64,000 bases of DNA from Ferrovibrio sp. (GCF_002796975.1 NZ_PEKV01000004.1:153197-217196), one strand, 5' to 3'. Shown: positions 10,549-20,353, counted from the stretch's first letter. Program-made: numbers and translations. The notes: generated by a model from the letters alone, not told the origin.

Positions 10549-11715
10549 ATGCGTGAAAACCTCTCCCCGATCACTACCACCGAAGAACTCGCCCGTTTCT
10601 GCGCCCCCCTGGCCACAGTCGACTACGTCACTGTGGACACCGAGTTCATGCGCGAGACCACCTACTGGCCCAAGGTCTGCCTGATCCAGCTGGCCGGGCC
10701 GGACGAAGCCCGGGTGATCGACCCGCTGGCCGAGGGCCTGTCGCTCGACCCGCTGCTGGAACTGCTGCGCAACCGCGCGGTGCTGAAGGTGTTCCATGCC
10801 GCCCGGCAGGATCTGGAAATCTTCTGCAAGCTGATGGGTGAGGTTCCTGCCCCGCTGTTCGACAGCCAGGTCGCCGCCATGGTCTGCGGCTTCGGCGACC
10901 AGGTCTCTTACGAGCAGCTGGTGGCCAAGCTGGCCGGGGCGCAGGTCGACAAATCCTCGCGCTTCACCGACTGGGCGCGCCGGCCGCTGACCGAGAAGCA
11001 GGTGCGCTATGCGCTCGGCGACGTGACCTACCTGCGCAAGATCTACGAGAAGCTCAATGCCAAGCTGGTCAAGACCGGCCGCGCCGACTGGCTGAGCGAG
11101 GAAATGGCCCTGCTGGCCGATCCCGAAACCTATGAAACGCCGCCCGACAATGCCTGGCGCCGGCTGAAGCCGCGCACTGCCAAGGGCGAATACCTCGCCG
11201 TGCTGCAGGCCGCCGCCGCCTGGCGCGAAGTGGAAGCGCGTGCCCGGGACATCCCGCGCCAGCGTATCGTGCGCGACGAGACCATGATGGAGATTGCCGC
11301 GCATCCGCCGAAATCGGCCGACGATCTGGAGCGCATGCGCGGCCTGTCGAAGGGCTTTGCCGAAGGCAAGATGGGCCAGGGCCTGCTGGCCGCCATCACC
11401 GCCAAACTGGCCAGCCCGAAAGACACCTGGCCGGTGCTGGAACGCGAGCCCGATCTGCCGCGCGGCATCGGGCCTCTGGTCGAGCTGCTCAAGGTGCTGC
11501 TCAAGCTGAAATGCGACGACCACGATGTGGCGCAGAAGCTGCTGGCCAATTCTTCCGACCTCGACAAGATCGCCGCCGACGACAATGCCAATGTGCCGGC
11601 CATGCAGGGCTGGCGCCGCGAGCTGTTCGGCGAGGACGCGCTACGGCTGAAGCGCGGCGAAATCGCGCTCGCCGCCCAGGGCCACAAGATCAAGCTGGTC
11701 GCGCTGAAGACGTAA
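10549..11715 (+). CDS. rnd: Ribonuclease D
   Basis: A 3'-5' exoribonuclease that trims tRNA and other stable RNA precursors. The 388-residue protein starts with the exonuclease I motif VDTEFMRE, followed by FHAARQDLE (ExoII) and the Tyr-containing ExoIII region near SYEQL...RPLTEKQVRYALGDVTYL, the DEDDy pattern. A C-terminal HRDC domain (about 215-290, with PKSADDLERMRGLSKG) fits the family. It diverges from aspS across 170 bases and converges on ppx. Confidence 0.95.
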   Translation: MRENLSPITTTEELARFCAPLATVDYVTVDTEFMRETTYWPKVCLIQLAGPDEARVIDPLAEGLSLDPLLELLRNRAVLKVFHAARQDLEIFCKLMGEVPAPLFDSQVAAMVCGFGDQVSYEQLVAKLAGAQVDKSSRFTDWARRPLTEKQVRYALGDVTYLRKIYEKLNAKLVKTGRADWLSEEMALLADPETYETPPDNAWRRLKPRTAKGEYLAVLQAAAAWREVEARARDIPRQRIVRDETMMEIAAHPPKSADDLERMRGLSKGFAEGKMGQGLLAAITAKLASPKDTWPVLEREPDLPRGIGPLVELLKVLLKLKCDDHDVAQKLLANSSDLDKIAADDNANVPAMQGWRRELFGEDALRLKRGEIALAAQGHKIKLVALKT

Positions 11716-11735
11716 GACGAACGAATCCACCAATT

Positions 11736-11804
11736 CGTCATCCCCGCGAAAGCGGGGATCCAGCCTACAGCCCCACTGGGCTCCCGCTTTCGCGGGAGCG
11801 ACGA
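11736..11804. repeat. Composite palindrome between rnd and ppx
   Basis: Two hairpins, TCCCCGCGAAAGCGGGGA and CTCCCGCTTTCGCGGGAG, are enclosed by outer arms TCGTC and GACGA. This is a REP-like double hairpin between two convergent genes, where it could limit read-through from both sides. Confidence 0.7.
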
Positions 11805-11815
11805 CAGTGTGTGCG

Positions 11816-13330
11816 CTATCGCCCCTTCAGCACACGCACTTCTGCGGCGCGGTTGAAGGCCTTGCCGAGTGCCTCGACGCGACGCTCTACGACTTCGCCG
11901 CTCAGCGCTGCATGCTGCGCCGGCAGCTCCAATAACAAGCTGTTGCCGTTCGGCCGCAGCCTGCATTCGGCCAGCACGCCGGGCACGCCGGCCGACAGCG
12001 TCTGCGCCAGACGCAGCGCCTGGCCCACGCGCTGGGCGTAATCGATCTCTTCGGCATTCAGCAGTTGCCAGGCCGGCGCCGCAATGGGATCGCTGGCGGT
12101 GCCGGTGTAACGGGTGTAGACGGCCAGCGCCAAAAGAGCGCGTTCCGCCTGCGTGATCGCACCGAACGGCGCATGCAGGATAGTGCCGAGCGACTGCTCG
12201 CCGCGATAGTCGGGATGCACGCGCCAGCCGGTATCGGCCAGGATGGCGGCGGCAAAGCGGATACGCTGGCGCTCGCGCGTGTCGCGCTCGAACAGCGGCG
12301 CAATGAAGCGGTCGATTTCCAGTCCATGGTCGCCAAAGCGGTTCTCGCGCTCGGCCATGTGCCGGCAGGTCGCCAGCAGCGGATCCTCGCTGCGCTGGCG
12401 TTCATCGAGCAGCGCATAGGCCAGACCCTCGCGCAGGCCATTGGCCGAGAACACCACATCTTTCGGCTCAAGAATCTTCAGCAGCCGGCGCATCACCAGC
12501 GCAGCCAGCGGCAGCGAGTCCTGACGCTTGCGTGGCACGCCTTCGACGCGGGTCAGCGATTCCTTGCTCTGCTTGGCCAGCAGCCGAGTGAAATCGGCGG
12601 CTTCGCCGCGCTGCAGCGTATACTGGTGAATGATATGCAGCGGGCTGTGCATCTGCGCCATATGCACGCGGGCAATTGCGCGCCACGAACCGCCGACGGC
12701 ATAGAGCGACTTGCCCTTCCACTTTTTCAGCCAGGGCACATCGGCCAGCTTCTCATCGATATAGGCTTTCACGACCGGATAAGAGTCGAGATTGGCGATG
12801 CGCAGCGGCCCGAGCGGCAGCGTGACGCTGTCGCCCAGCTTGTGGCCGTCCAGCGCCACCAGTTCGAGGCTGCCGCCGCCGAGATCGCCCATCACGCCGC
12901 AGGCATCTGGAATACCCGACAATACGCCATAGGCCGAATAGGTCGCCTCTTCCTGCCCGCTCAGCACGCGCACCGTCTCGCCAGTCTCGCGCTCGATCTG
13001 GCCGACGAAGTTGGCGCCATTGGCGGCATCGCGCACGGCGGCCGTCGCCACGATCTGCAGCGCGCGCACATTCATGCGCCGCGCCAGCGCAACGAAACGC
13101 CGGATCGCGCTCAATGCCTGCTTGGCGCCATCGGCATCCAGCGCGCCGGTCTGCCCCATGCCGCGGCCCAACCCGCACAGCACCTTTTCATTGAACATGC
13201 CGGTGGGCATGCGCAGCGGATCGCTGAACACCACCAGACGCACGGAATTGGAACCGATATCGATGACGCCGAGCGGCAGCGGCGTGGCAGCCGGCGCGGC
13301 GGACTTGGCAAGCGATTGCGCGACGGCCAC
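11816..13330 (-). CDS. ppx: Exopolyphosphatase (Ppx/GppA family)
   Basis: Releases phosphate from polyphosphate ends, or converts pppGpp to ppGpp. The 504-residue protein has the ASKHA phosphate-binding motif VIDIGSNSVRLVV near residue 22 and the second motif GDLGGGSLELVAL. The C-terminal half carries an HD-type helical domain of the Ppx class. The start is GTG 13330, with GGAG four bases upstream; the first ATG lies inside the conserved fold. It follows ppk1 by seven bases, so synthesis and breakdown enzymes are almost certainly cotranscribed. Confidence 0.93.
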   Translation of the reverse strand: MAVAQSLAKSAAPAATPLPLGVIDIGSNSVRLVVFSDPLRMPTGMFNEKVLCGLGRGMGQTGALDADGAKQALSAIRRFVALARRMNVRALQIVATAAVRDAANGANFVGQIERETGETVRVLSGQEEATYSAYGVLSGIPDACGVMGDLGGGSLELVALDGHKLGDSVTLPLGPLRIANLDSYPVVKAYIDEKLADVPWLKKWKGKSLYAVGGSWRAIARVHMAQMHSPLHIIHQYTLQRGEAADFTRLLAKQSKESLTRVEGVPRKRQDSLPLAALVMRRLLKILEPKDVVFSANGLREGLAYALLDERQRSEDPLLATCRHMAERENRFGDHGLEIDRFIAPLFERDTRERQRIRFAAAILADTGWRVHPDYRGEQSLGTILHAPFGAITQAERALLALAVYTRYTGTASDPIAAPAWQLLNAEEIDYAQRVGQALRLAQTLSAGVPGVLAECRLRPNGNSLLLELPAQHAALSGEVVERRVEALGKAFNRAAEVRVLKGR

Positions 13331-13337
13331 GAGACTC

Positions 13338-15545
13338 CTATCCGGCTTTCCACTGCAGCCGCGGCGCCGCTGCGGCCTTCTTGAGCGCCTTGCCGCGACC
13401 CGACAGGCTGGGATTGGTCATGAAATAGGTATGCGCGCTGAAGGCATCGGGATCGCTGGAGGCGCGATGATACGTATCGTCCGCGCCGAGATACCAGCTC
13501 TGCGCCTGGTCTTTCAGGTTCGCGACCATGATCTGGTCGAGGATCTGCTCATGCACGGTCTGGGTCTCGATCGGGATCAGAACTTCCACGCGGCGATCGA
13601 AGTTCCGCGGCATCCAGTCGGCCGAAGAGATGAACACTTTGGCTTCCGGCGACGGCAGGCCATGGCCGTTGCCGAAGCAGACGATGCGCGAATGCTCAAG
13701 GAAACGCCCGATCAGGCTGCGCACGCGAATATTCTCGCTGAGCCCCTTCACACCCGGCCGCAGGCAGCAGATGCCGCGCACGATCAGATCAACCTGCACG
13801 CCAGCCTGGCTCGCCTGATACAGCGCATCGATCACCGTGGGATCGACCACGCTGTTCATCTTGGCCCAGATCGCCGCCGGCCGGCCGGCCTCGGCATGCT
13901 TGATTTCCTCGGCAATCAGTTCCAGCAGACGCGGTCGCAGCGTATAGGGCGAGATCGCCACCTTCTTCAGATTCTCCGGCGCGGCATAACCGGTCAGGAA
14001 GTTGAAAAGATAAGTGGCGTCGTGACCGAGATCGTTGTCGTCGGTGAAGAAGCTGCAATCGGTGTAAACGCGCGCCGTATACGGGTGATAGTTGCCGGTG
14101 CCGAAATGCACATAAGTGTTGAGCTGGCCGCTCTCGCGCCGCACCACCAGCGAAATCTTGGCGTGCGTCTTCAGCTCGATAAAGCCGTAGACCACCTGCA
14201 CCCCGACACGCTCCAGGTCGCGCGCCCATTTGATGTTGGCGGCCTCATCGAAGCGGGCCTTCAGTTCGACCAGCGCGGTCACCGACTTGCCGGCCTCTGC
14301 CGCCTCGATCAGGGCGCGCACGATCGGGCTGTCGTCCGAGGTGCGATACAGCGTCTGCTTGATCGCCACCACGTTGGGATCGGCCGCGGCCTGGCGCAGG
14401 AACTGCACCACCACGTCGAAGCTTTCGTACGGGTGATGCACCACCAGATCCTTGGCACGGATCGCGGCGAAGCAGTCGCCGCCGTAATCGCGGATGCGCT
14501 CGGGAAAGCGCGGCGTGAAAGCGGGGAATTTCAGTTCCGGCAGGTCGTCGACAATCAGCCGCTTGGTATCGGCCAGGCCGAGGATGCCGTCGACCACCGT
14601 CAGTGCCTGCGGACTGACCTCCAGCTCCTCGCAGACGAACTTGCGCAGGTCTTCCGGCATCTCGGCATTGATTTTCAGGCGGATCACGTTGCCGCGCCGG
14701 CGGCGCTTCAGCGCCGTCTCGAACAGGCGCACCAGATCTTCGGCCTCTTCCTCGATTTCGATATCGCTGTCGCGCGTGATGCGAAACAGGCCGGAGCCGA
14801 GGATTTCATAGCCCGGGAACAGCTTGTTCAGGAACAGGCCGACCAGGTTTTCCAGCGACAGGAAACGGATGCCCTCACCCGGCAGCCGGGTGAAGCGGTC
14901 GACCTGACTCGGCAGCGGCAGCAGCGCATTCAGGCTGCGACCGTCACGAATCCGTCGCATTTGCATCACCATTGCGAAACCGAGATTCGGAATAAACGGG
15001 AACGGATGCGCCGGATCGATCGCCAGCGGCGTCAGCACGGGGAAGACATGACCGAGGAAATAGTCCTCCAGCCAGCGCCGGTCGTCGGCGGACAGCTGGT
15101 CGGGCTCCATGACATGGATGCCGGCCTGCGCCAGTTCGCGGGTCAGGCCTTTCCAGCAGGCCTGCTGCTTCTTCATCAGGTCGGAGGCGGCTTCGTTGAT
15201 CTGTGTCAGCTGCTGCGCCGGGCTGAGTCCATCCTGGCTGATTTCCTCGATCCCGGCGCGGATCTGGCCATACAGGCCGGCGACGCGAACCATGAAGAAT
15301 TCATCGAGATTGTTGGCCGAGATCGACAGGAAGCGCAGCCGTTCCAGCAGCGGGTAGCGCTTGTTGTTGGCCTCTTCCATGACACGCAGATTGAAGGCCA
15401 GCCACGACAGTTCGCGGTTGATGAACCGCTCGCGCGGGCCCAGCGCGATCAGCGGACGGCCCGGCAGGACGGCCGCGCCCTCGGCGGACGGCGCTGTGGC
15501 CGGCTCGTTCGCTCCGATTCGGACGGATTCCGCAGTCTTGTGCAT
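13338..15545 (-). CDS. ppk1: Polyphosphate kinase 1
   Basis: Reversibly moves the ATP gamma-phosphate onto polyphosphate chains. The 735-residue protein shows the PPK1 order: an N-terminal helical domain ([13 protein letters not shown], residues about 40-52), a middle domain, and two phospholipase-D-like catalytic domains. The histidine region ([19 protein letters not shown]) and PHDPYESF-like HHPYESFD are present. ATG 15545 (MHKTAES) is chosen because it follows an AGAGG site and lies about 55 bases downstream of a good promoter; the 26 codons further upstream overlap that promoter. Confidence 0.96.
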   Translation of the reverse strand: MHKTAESVRIGANEPATAPSAEGAAVLPGRPLIALGPRERFINRELSWLAFNLRVMEEANNKRYPLLERLRFLSISANNLDEFFMVRVAGLYGQIRAGIEEISQDGLSPAQQLTQINEAASDLMKKQQACWKGLTRELAQAGIHVMEPDQLSADDRRWLEDYFLGHVFPVLTPLAIDPAHPFPFIPNLGFAMVMQMRRIRDGRSLNALLPLPSQVDRFTRLPGEGIRFLSLENLVGLFLNKLFPGYEILGSGLFRITRDSDIEIEEEAEDLVRLFETALKRRRRGNVIRLKINAEMPEDLRKFVCEELEVSPQALTVVDGILGLADTKRLIVDDLPELKFPAFTPRFPERIRDYGGDCFAAIRAKDLVVHHPYESFDVVVQFLRQAAADPNVVAIKQTLYRTSDDSPIVRALIEAAEAGKSVTALVELKARFDEAANIKWARDLERVGVQVVYGFIELKTHAKISLVVRRESGQLNTYVHFGTGNYHPYTARVYTDCSFFTDDNDLGHDATYLFNFLTGYAAPENLKKVAISPYTLRPRLLELIAEEIKHAEAGRPAAIWAKMNSVVDPTVIDALYQASQAGVQVDLIVRGICCLRPGVKGLSENIRVRSLIGRFLEHSRIVCFGNGHGLPSPEAKVFISSADWMPRNFDRRVEVLIPIETQTVHEQILDQIMVANLKDQAQSWYLGADDTYHRASSDPDAFSAHTYFMTNPSLSGRGKALKKAAAAPRLQWKAG

Positions 15546-15606
15546 GGTTTGACGCCTCTGTCGTTGCCGGACGCCTTGGCGGGCTTGGGCCCGGTCGACG
15601 CCTTCG

Positions 15607-15635
15607 GGTATAGGTCTAACCACCGTTTATGTCAA
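15607..15635 (-). promoter_or_regulatory. Sigma-70-type promoter for ppk1-ppx
   Basis: On the minus strand TTGACA (15635-15630) is separated by exactly 17 bases from TATACC (15612-15607). A transcript would begin near 15600, leaving a 55-base leader before ppk1. No Pho box was recognised. Confidence 0.6.
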
Positions 15636-15679
15636 AGCGGCGACAACCCGGTCGGATCGCCGAAATGAGGGATAAGCCC

Positions 15680-16222
15680 ATGCTCCGCCTCTGGCTTTTG
15701 CGCCACGCCAAGTCCGCCTGGGACGACCCGGAGCTGGACGATTTTGCCAGGCCGCTCAGCCCCCGTGGCAAGAAGGCCTGCCGGGCACTGGCACGCCATA
15801 TGGGCGAACGGGCGATCAATCCCGATCTGGTGCTCTGCTCGCCCGCCACGCGCACCCGTCAGACCTGGGAGCGGCTGGAAAAGCGTCTCTCCGGCGATGC
15901 CCCGCCGAAGGTGCCGGGCGAGCCGCGCGCCCGCTTCGAGCCGCGGCTGTATCTGGCCGAGAGCGCCACGCTGCTGGCGCTGGTGCGCGCGGCGCCGGCG
16001 ACGACCCGCGAACTGCTGCTGATCGGCCACAATCCCGGCCTGGAGGAGTTCGCCGGCGACCTGACCGGATCGAGCGCCGGCGATGCGCTGGACCGCCTGA
16101 GCGACAAATATCCGACCGGTGGCCTGGCCGAACTGACCTTCAACGCCAAGAATTGGGGTCAGGTGGCGCCGAAATCCGGGTTCCTCGCCAGCTTCGTGGT
16201 GCCGGCGCAGCTGGTCGGCTGA
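15680..16222 (+). CDS. SixA-like histidine phosphatase
   Basis: A small phosphoglycerate-mutase-fold phosphatase. LWLLRHAKSAWDD gives the catalytic RHA/G motif, followed by a second histidine in LLIGHNPGLEE (about residue 118). E. coli SixA removes phosphate from phosphohistidine domains; that role is inferred only by family. ATG 15680 has GAGGGA seven bases upstream and gives the family-typical start. ATGs at 15629 and 15665 are in frame, but 15629 falls inside the ppk1 promoter. A two-component pair follows after 60 bases. Confidence 0.85.
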   Translation: MLRLWLLRHAKSAWDDPELDDFARPLSPRGKKACRALARHMGERAINPDLVLCSPATRTRQTWERLEKRLSGDAPPKVPGEPRARFEPRLYLAESATLLALVRAAPATTRELLLIGHNPGLEEFAGDLTGSSAGDALDRLSDKYPTGGLAELTFNAKNWGQVAPKSGFLASFVVPAQLVG

Positions 16223-16282
16223 GAGAGCCCGGCCATCGGCAGCACTGGAATCGCGCGGCCGGTCGGGTACCATGGCGTTGCC

Positions 16283-17731
16283 ATGTTGAATCTGAACACC
16301 ACCCTGCTGATGGTGACCGTCACCATCTCGCTGCAGGGCCTCATCTGGATCCTGGTCTGGCTGACGCAGCGACATCTGTTCGAGCTGCGCTTCATCGCGG
16401 CTGGCTTCCTCAGCGTTGCCGGCGGCATGCTGATTCAGGGCGCGCGCGACATCATGCCCCTGCCGCCCGCCGTCACCATCATCACGCTGAATTACCTGAT
16501 CCATTGCGGCGCCGCCCTCGTCGCCCATGGTCTGGCGCGCTTCCTCAACCAGCGCGGCAATCCGCCCCTGATCATCGGCACGGTGATTTTCATCGTGGCC
16601 TTCTGGCCGGTCGCGCTGGCACTGGCCCCGGAAAACGTCGCCATCCGCATCCTGGCCAGCAACGGCATCACCACCGTCCTGCTTTTCTTCATGTGCTGGA
16701 CACTGCTGCAGGACCGCATCCAGCCGCGCCTGCTGCGCTGGACCATGATCGGCGTCCTGCTCAGCGATGTCGTCGCGCTTTCGCTCCGCAGCTTCATCGC
16801 CATCAACTATATGGACGACCAGGTCGCGCTGGTGCATCCGGGACAGCAGGCCTGGTATTTCTTCTACTTCAACATTTTCATGACCGGGCTGTTCCTGCTG
16901 CTGCTGCTCATGGTGGGTGTGCGGCTGTCCCGCGACCTGCGGCAGAAGAACGACGATCTGTCGCGCGAGGTGACCCAGCGTCGCGAATTGCAGAACCAGC
17001 TGTCGTCCAGCCTGGACACTGCCAAGGCTCTGCATGAAGAGCAGAAGCAGCTGCTGCGCATGGTGACGCATGAATTCCGCACGCCGCTGGCCGTGGTGGA
17101 CCGGGCCGCCGAGATGATCGACGTGGTACTGGATCGGCCGCCCGAGACGGTCAGCCGCCGGCTCGACAGCATCCGCGACGCGGTGCGCCGGCTGGTGCAG
17201 CTGATCGACCGCTTCCTCGATGTCGAGCGCCGCGACCTCAACGTGCTGCAGACCGAGCGTATCGACATCGCCAGCCTGCTGGACCGCGTGCGCAAGCATT
17301 TCGCCGGACTCGAACTCGACCTGCGGCTGCGCTTCACCGTGCAGCCGAACCTGTCCTTCTACTGGGGCGACCCGGAAATGCTGTGCACCGTCCTGATCAA
17401 CCTGATCGACAATGCGCTGAAATACACCACCGACGGCAGCCCGGTGGATATCGCCGCCCGCGCTGAGGACAACGCCATCGTCATCACCGTCACCGACCGC
17501 GGCATCGGCATCCCGGAAGCTGAAGCCGCGCTGATCGGCCGCCGCTTCTTCCGTGCCTCCAATACCACCCCGGCCACCGGCACCGGCATCGGGCTCTACA
17601 ACACCCGCCGCCTGCTGGAGTATCATAACGGCATTCTCAGCCTGCGGGCCGGGCGCGGCAGCGGCACCGTCGCCACCATCCGCCTGCCGCTGCCGGGCGT
17701 GGTGCCGGATGTGAGTATGGAGGTCGCGTGA
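16283..17731 (+). CDS. Seven-helix membrane sensor histidine kinase
   Basis: A 482-residue kinase. The first 216 residues hold about seven hydrophobic helices and almost no periplasmic domain, so the signal may be sensed in the membrane. A short coiled-coil linker (about 218-250) leads to the H-box MVTHEFRTPL (His263), the N-box NLIDNALKYT (about 373), G1 DRGIGIP (about 405) and G2 GTGIGLYNTRRL. The sensor part did not match a named domain by eye. It overlaps the downstream response regulator by four bases (GTGA), marking translational coupling. Confidence 0.9.
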   Translation: MLNLNTTLLMVTVTISLQGLIWILVWLTQRHLFELRFIAAGFLSVAGGMLIQGARDIMPLPPAVTIITLNYLIHCGAALVAHGLARFLNQRGNPPLIIGTVIFIVAFWPVALALAPENVAIRILASNGITTVLLFFMCWTLLQDRIQPRLLRWTMIGVLLSDVVALSLRSFIAINYMDDQVALVHPGQQAWYFFYFNIFMTGLFLLLLLMVGVRLSRDLRQKNDDLSREVTQRRELQNQLSSSLDTAKALHEEQKQLLRMVTHEFRTPLAVVDRAAEMIDVVLDRPPETVSRRLDSIRDAVRRLVQLIDRFLDVERRDLNVLQTERIDIASLLDRVRKHFAGLELDLRLRFTVQPNLSFYWGDPEMLCTVLINLIDNALKYTTDGSPVDIAARAEDNAIVITVTDRGIGIPEAEAALIGRRFFRASNTTPATGTGIGLYNTRRLLEYHNGILSLRAGRGSGTVATIRLPLPGVVPDVSMEVA

Positions 17732-18429
17732 ACCACCGGATTCTGGTTGTCGAGGACGAGCCGTCGCTGCGCAGCGACCTGGTTGAATACCTGGCGATGC
17801 GCGGCTTCGCGGTCGACGGCGTCGGTTCCGCGCGCGAGCTGCGGGCTGCTTTCGATACGGCACCGCCGGCCATCCTGATCCTCGATATCGGCCTGCCCGA
17901 CGGCAACGGCTTCGAGCTGGCGAAGGAAATCCGCGCCAAATCCGACTGCGGCATCATCATGCTGACCGCGCTGGGCGAGGCCGACGACCGCATCCGCGGT
18001 TTCGAGAGCGGCGCCGATATCTATCTGGTGAAGCATTCGTCGCTGCGCGAGATCGAGGCGACCGTGCAAAGCCTGATGCGCCGGCTGCAGGATCCGCAGA
18101 CCCGCACGGTGGGCCAGGAGCCCGATACCTGGCTGCTGAACCGTTCGACCTGGAATCTGGTCGCGCCGAACCGCACCGAGGTGAAACTGACGGCGACGGA
18201 ACTCGCCTTCATCGGTGCGCTGCTGGAAAAGGGCGGCCAGCCCTGCTCGCGCGAGGAACTGGCCACGCTGCTGGCACGACCGCAGACCAGCTGGGACAAC
18301 CGCCATCTCGATGCGGTGGTCAACCGCCTGCGCCGCAAGATCAAGGACTATGCGCAGATCGAGGCGCCGATCCGGATGATCTACGGTCGCGGCTATGCCT
18401 TCAGTGCACCGGCAAGGATTGAAGCGTAA
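17728..18429 (+). CDS. OmpR-type response regulator
   Basis: A 233-residue regulator. The receiver domain has the acidic pair VEDEP, phospho-acceptor Asp53 in ILDIGLPDG, a Thr in MLTALGEADD, and the conserved Lys102. The residue after that lysine is His103 instead of the near-invariant proline. The C-terminal winged helix (about 125-230, TATELAFIGALLEKGG...VVNRLRRKIKD...IYGRGYAF) is of the OmpR/PhoB type. GTG 17728 overlaps the kinase stop codon. The gene's TAA shares bases with the ATG of the next gene, so three genes form one operon. Confidence 0.92.
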   Translation: MNHRILVVEDEPSLRSDLVEYLAMRGFAVDGVGSARELRAAFDTAPPAILILDIGLPDGNGFELAKEIRAKSDCGIIMLTALGEADDRIRGFESGADIYLVKHSSLREIEATVQSLMRRLQDPQTRTVGQEPDTWLLNRSTWNLVAPNRTEVKLTATELAFIGALLEKGGQPCSREELATLLARPQTSWDNRHLDAVVNRLRRKIKDYAQIEAPIRMIYGRGYAFSAPARIEA

Positions 18430-18605
18430 TGGCCGACGTCGTCAGCCTCAACAAAGCGCGCAAGGTGCTGCAGCGCAAGGCCGCCAGGGAACAGGCCGCC
18501 GAAAACCGCGTCCGCTTCGGCCAGACCAAGGGCGAGCGCGAGAAGCAGCAGAAAGACGCCGAGCGGATTGCCCGGGAGTTTGACGGCAAGAAGCGCGAGG
18601 ACTAG
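18429..18605 (+). CDS. Small DUF4169 family protein
   Basis: A 58-residue, highly charged helical protein: MADVVSLNKARK at the start, then VRFGQTKGEREKQQKDAE, which matches the alphaproteobacterial DUF4169 pattern (VNLRxxRK...NRxxFGRTKAE). Function unknown. Its ATG overlaps the regulator's stop as TAATG. Its TAG overlaps the hdaA stop codon on the other strand, so the two convergent genes share the bases CTAG with no room for a terminator between them. Confidence 0.85.
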   Translation: MADVVSLNKARKVLQRKAAREQAAENRVRFGQTKGEREKQQKDAERIAREFDGKKRED

Positions 18606-19264
18606 TCGCTCGCCTGGTTCTCTTCGAGCAACCGTCTTGCCAGCGCCACGGTGACGGCGCGGTTCTCGGCCAGCGCGGCGGCGTCCAGCACCGCCACCCA
18701 TTCGCGCGCCGCGCGACAGGAACGTTCGATGCGGGCGGCCAGATACTTCACGACGTCCTCGCTCACCTGAAGCTGGCGATCGGCAAACAGTTTCACCAGA
18801 ACGGCCGAGAGCAGCGTGTCGTCGGGTTCGGCGATGCGTTCGGCCGGCATGGCCTTCAGCCGCGACATCAGGTCGGGCAAAGTGTAACTCCAATGCGCCG
18901 GCGCGGCCGAACCCGTCAGCAGCAAAGCATGGCGGCGTTCGCGCATCAGATTGACCAGATGGAACAGCGCGACCGGGTCGGCGGTGCGATCTGCGTCATC
19001 GACGGCCAGCGGCTGCTGCGCCAGCTGATCGACGGCCGCAGAAGACAGATCGGCCGGGCCGATCAGGCGGGCGGCGTGGTTTGCCGTCCAGATCCGCGCC
19101 AGATGCGTCTTGCCGCTGCCCGGCGGTCCGTAGAGCGCGAGCGCGGGCTGCGCTTCACCTTCGGCGGCGGCGAGCGCTGCAGCATTGCCCGGCACTTCGA
19201 GGAAATCCTCGCGCGCCCATGAGGTCGGCAAAGCGAGGCCGAGGCTCAGCTGATTCCGCACCAT
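18602..19264 (-). CDS. hdaA: DnaA inactivator HdaA (DnaA-related AAA+ protein)
   Basis: Promotes hydrolysis of DnaA-bound ATP when tethered to the replication clamp, preventing over-initiation. The 220-residue protein starts with QLSLGL (residues 5-10), the beta-clamp-binding motif, then a Walker A loop GPPGSGKTH (46-54), a Walker B-like LAVDDAD (about 90) and a DnaA-like domain III lid. It lacks the DNA-binding domain IV of DnaA. The AI-2E-family permease lies six bases upstream on the same strand, a neighbour pair common in alphaproteobacteria. Confidence 0.9.
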   Translation of the reverse strand: MVRNQLSLGLALPTSWAREDFLEVPGNAAALAAAEGEAQPALALYGPPGSGKTHLARIWTANHAARLIGPADLSSAAVDQLAQQPLAVDDADRTADPVALFHLVNLMRERRHALLLTGSAAPAHWSYTLPDLMSRLKAMPAERIAEPDDTLLSAVLVKLFADRQLQVSEDVVKYLAARIERSCRAAREWVAVLDAAALAENRAVTVALARRLLEENQASD

Positions 19265-19270
19265 CGAAAA

Positions 19271-20353
19271 TTACTCGGTCTTTTTCGGCGGGGCGCCGGG
19301 GCGGTAGAGATAGCTGTGGCGATAGCGCTCCAGCGCAAACCGCGCCAGCACGCCGATCACGGCAAACAGCGGCACCGAAATGAGGATACCGACAAAGCCG
19401 AACAGGCTGCCGCCGGCCAGCAGCGCGAACATGATCCAGACCGGATGCAGGCCGACGCGGTCGCCGATCAGCACCGGATGCAGCACATTGCCTTCGATCA
19501 TCTGGCCGAGCACGAACACGCCGGCGACGACGGCGATCCAGACCGGCTCATTCCAGAACTGCGCAATCGCCACGCCGATGCCGACGACGAAGCCCAGGGT
19601 CGTGCCCACGTAAGGAATGAACGAGATCATGCCGGCGGTGACGCCGATGAACAGGCCGAACTGCAGCCCGCACAGCGTAAGCCCGAGGCCGTAGAAAGCG
19701 GCGAGGAACAGGCAGACCAGCATCTGGCCGCGCACGAAACCGGCCAGCACCCTGTCGATCTCGCGCGCCTGCTCGCGGATCGTCTCGGCATGATCGAGCG
19801 GCAGGTAGTCGTCGATACGCGTCACCATCTGGTCCCAGTCGCGCAGCAGGTAGAAGCCGACCACCGGCGTGATCACCAGCAGCGACAGCACGTTGAAGAT
19901 CGCCTGACCGCCGCCGAGCAGGCCGGTCAGCACGCCGCCCACCACCTTCATCACCTGCTCGCCATTGCCCACCAGCGCAGTCTTCGGATCGATCGCCACG
20001 AGATCGATGCCGAAGCGTCCGGCCCAGACTTCCAGCGAGGGCCAGATCCGCTCGTTGAAGAAGGCGATGTAGTTCGGCAGGTGATCCATGAATTTGGCGA
20101 ACTGGTCCGACACCAGCGGCACCAGCAGCACCACGATCAGGATGGCGGTGACGAAGAACAGCAGGATGATCAGCAGCGTGGAGATCCAGCGCCGCACCCC
20201 GCGCCGCTCCATCCAGTCGGCGGCCGGATCGAGGAAATAGGCGATCGCCATGCCGGCGACAAACGGCAGCAGCATGTCACGCAGCAGCACCAGCAGCGCG
20301 ACCGTCACTGTAATGATCGCCACCCAGGCGATCATCTGCTGGCGGCGGGTCAC
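19271..20353 (-). CDS. AI-2E family membrane permease
   Basis: A 360-residue integral membrane protein with about seven to eight helices and the family landmarks PFVAGMAIAYFLDP near the start, a periplasmic domain in the first half, and GxxxSFIPYVGTTLGFVVG then GLHPVWIMFALLAGGSLFGFVG in the second half. The family name comes from a proposed autoinducer-2 exporter; other members are ion antiporters, so the substrate is open. GTG 20353 is chosen because it overlaps the upstream stop codon as GTGA; ATG 20335 is the alternative. Confidence 0.88.
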   Translation of the reverse strand: MTRRQQMIAWVAIITVTVALLVLLRDMLLPFVAGMAIAYFLDPAADWMERRGVRRWISTLLIILLFFVTAILIVVLLVPLVSDQFAKFMDHLPNYIAFFNERIWPSLEVWAGRFGIDLVAIDPKTALVGNGEQVMKVVGGVLTGLLGGGQAIFNVLSLLVITPVVGFYLLRDWDQMVTRIDDYLPLDHAETIREQAREIDRVLAGFVRGQMLVCLFLAAFYGLGLTLCGLQFGLFIGVTAGMISFIPYVGTTLGFVVGIGVAIAQFWNEPVWIAVVAGVFVLGQMIEGNVLHPVLIGDRVGLHPVWIMFALLAGGSLFGFVGILISVPLFAVIGVLARFALERYRHSYLYRPGAPPKKTE

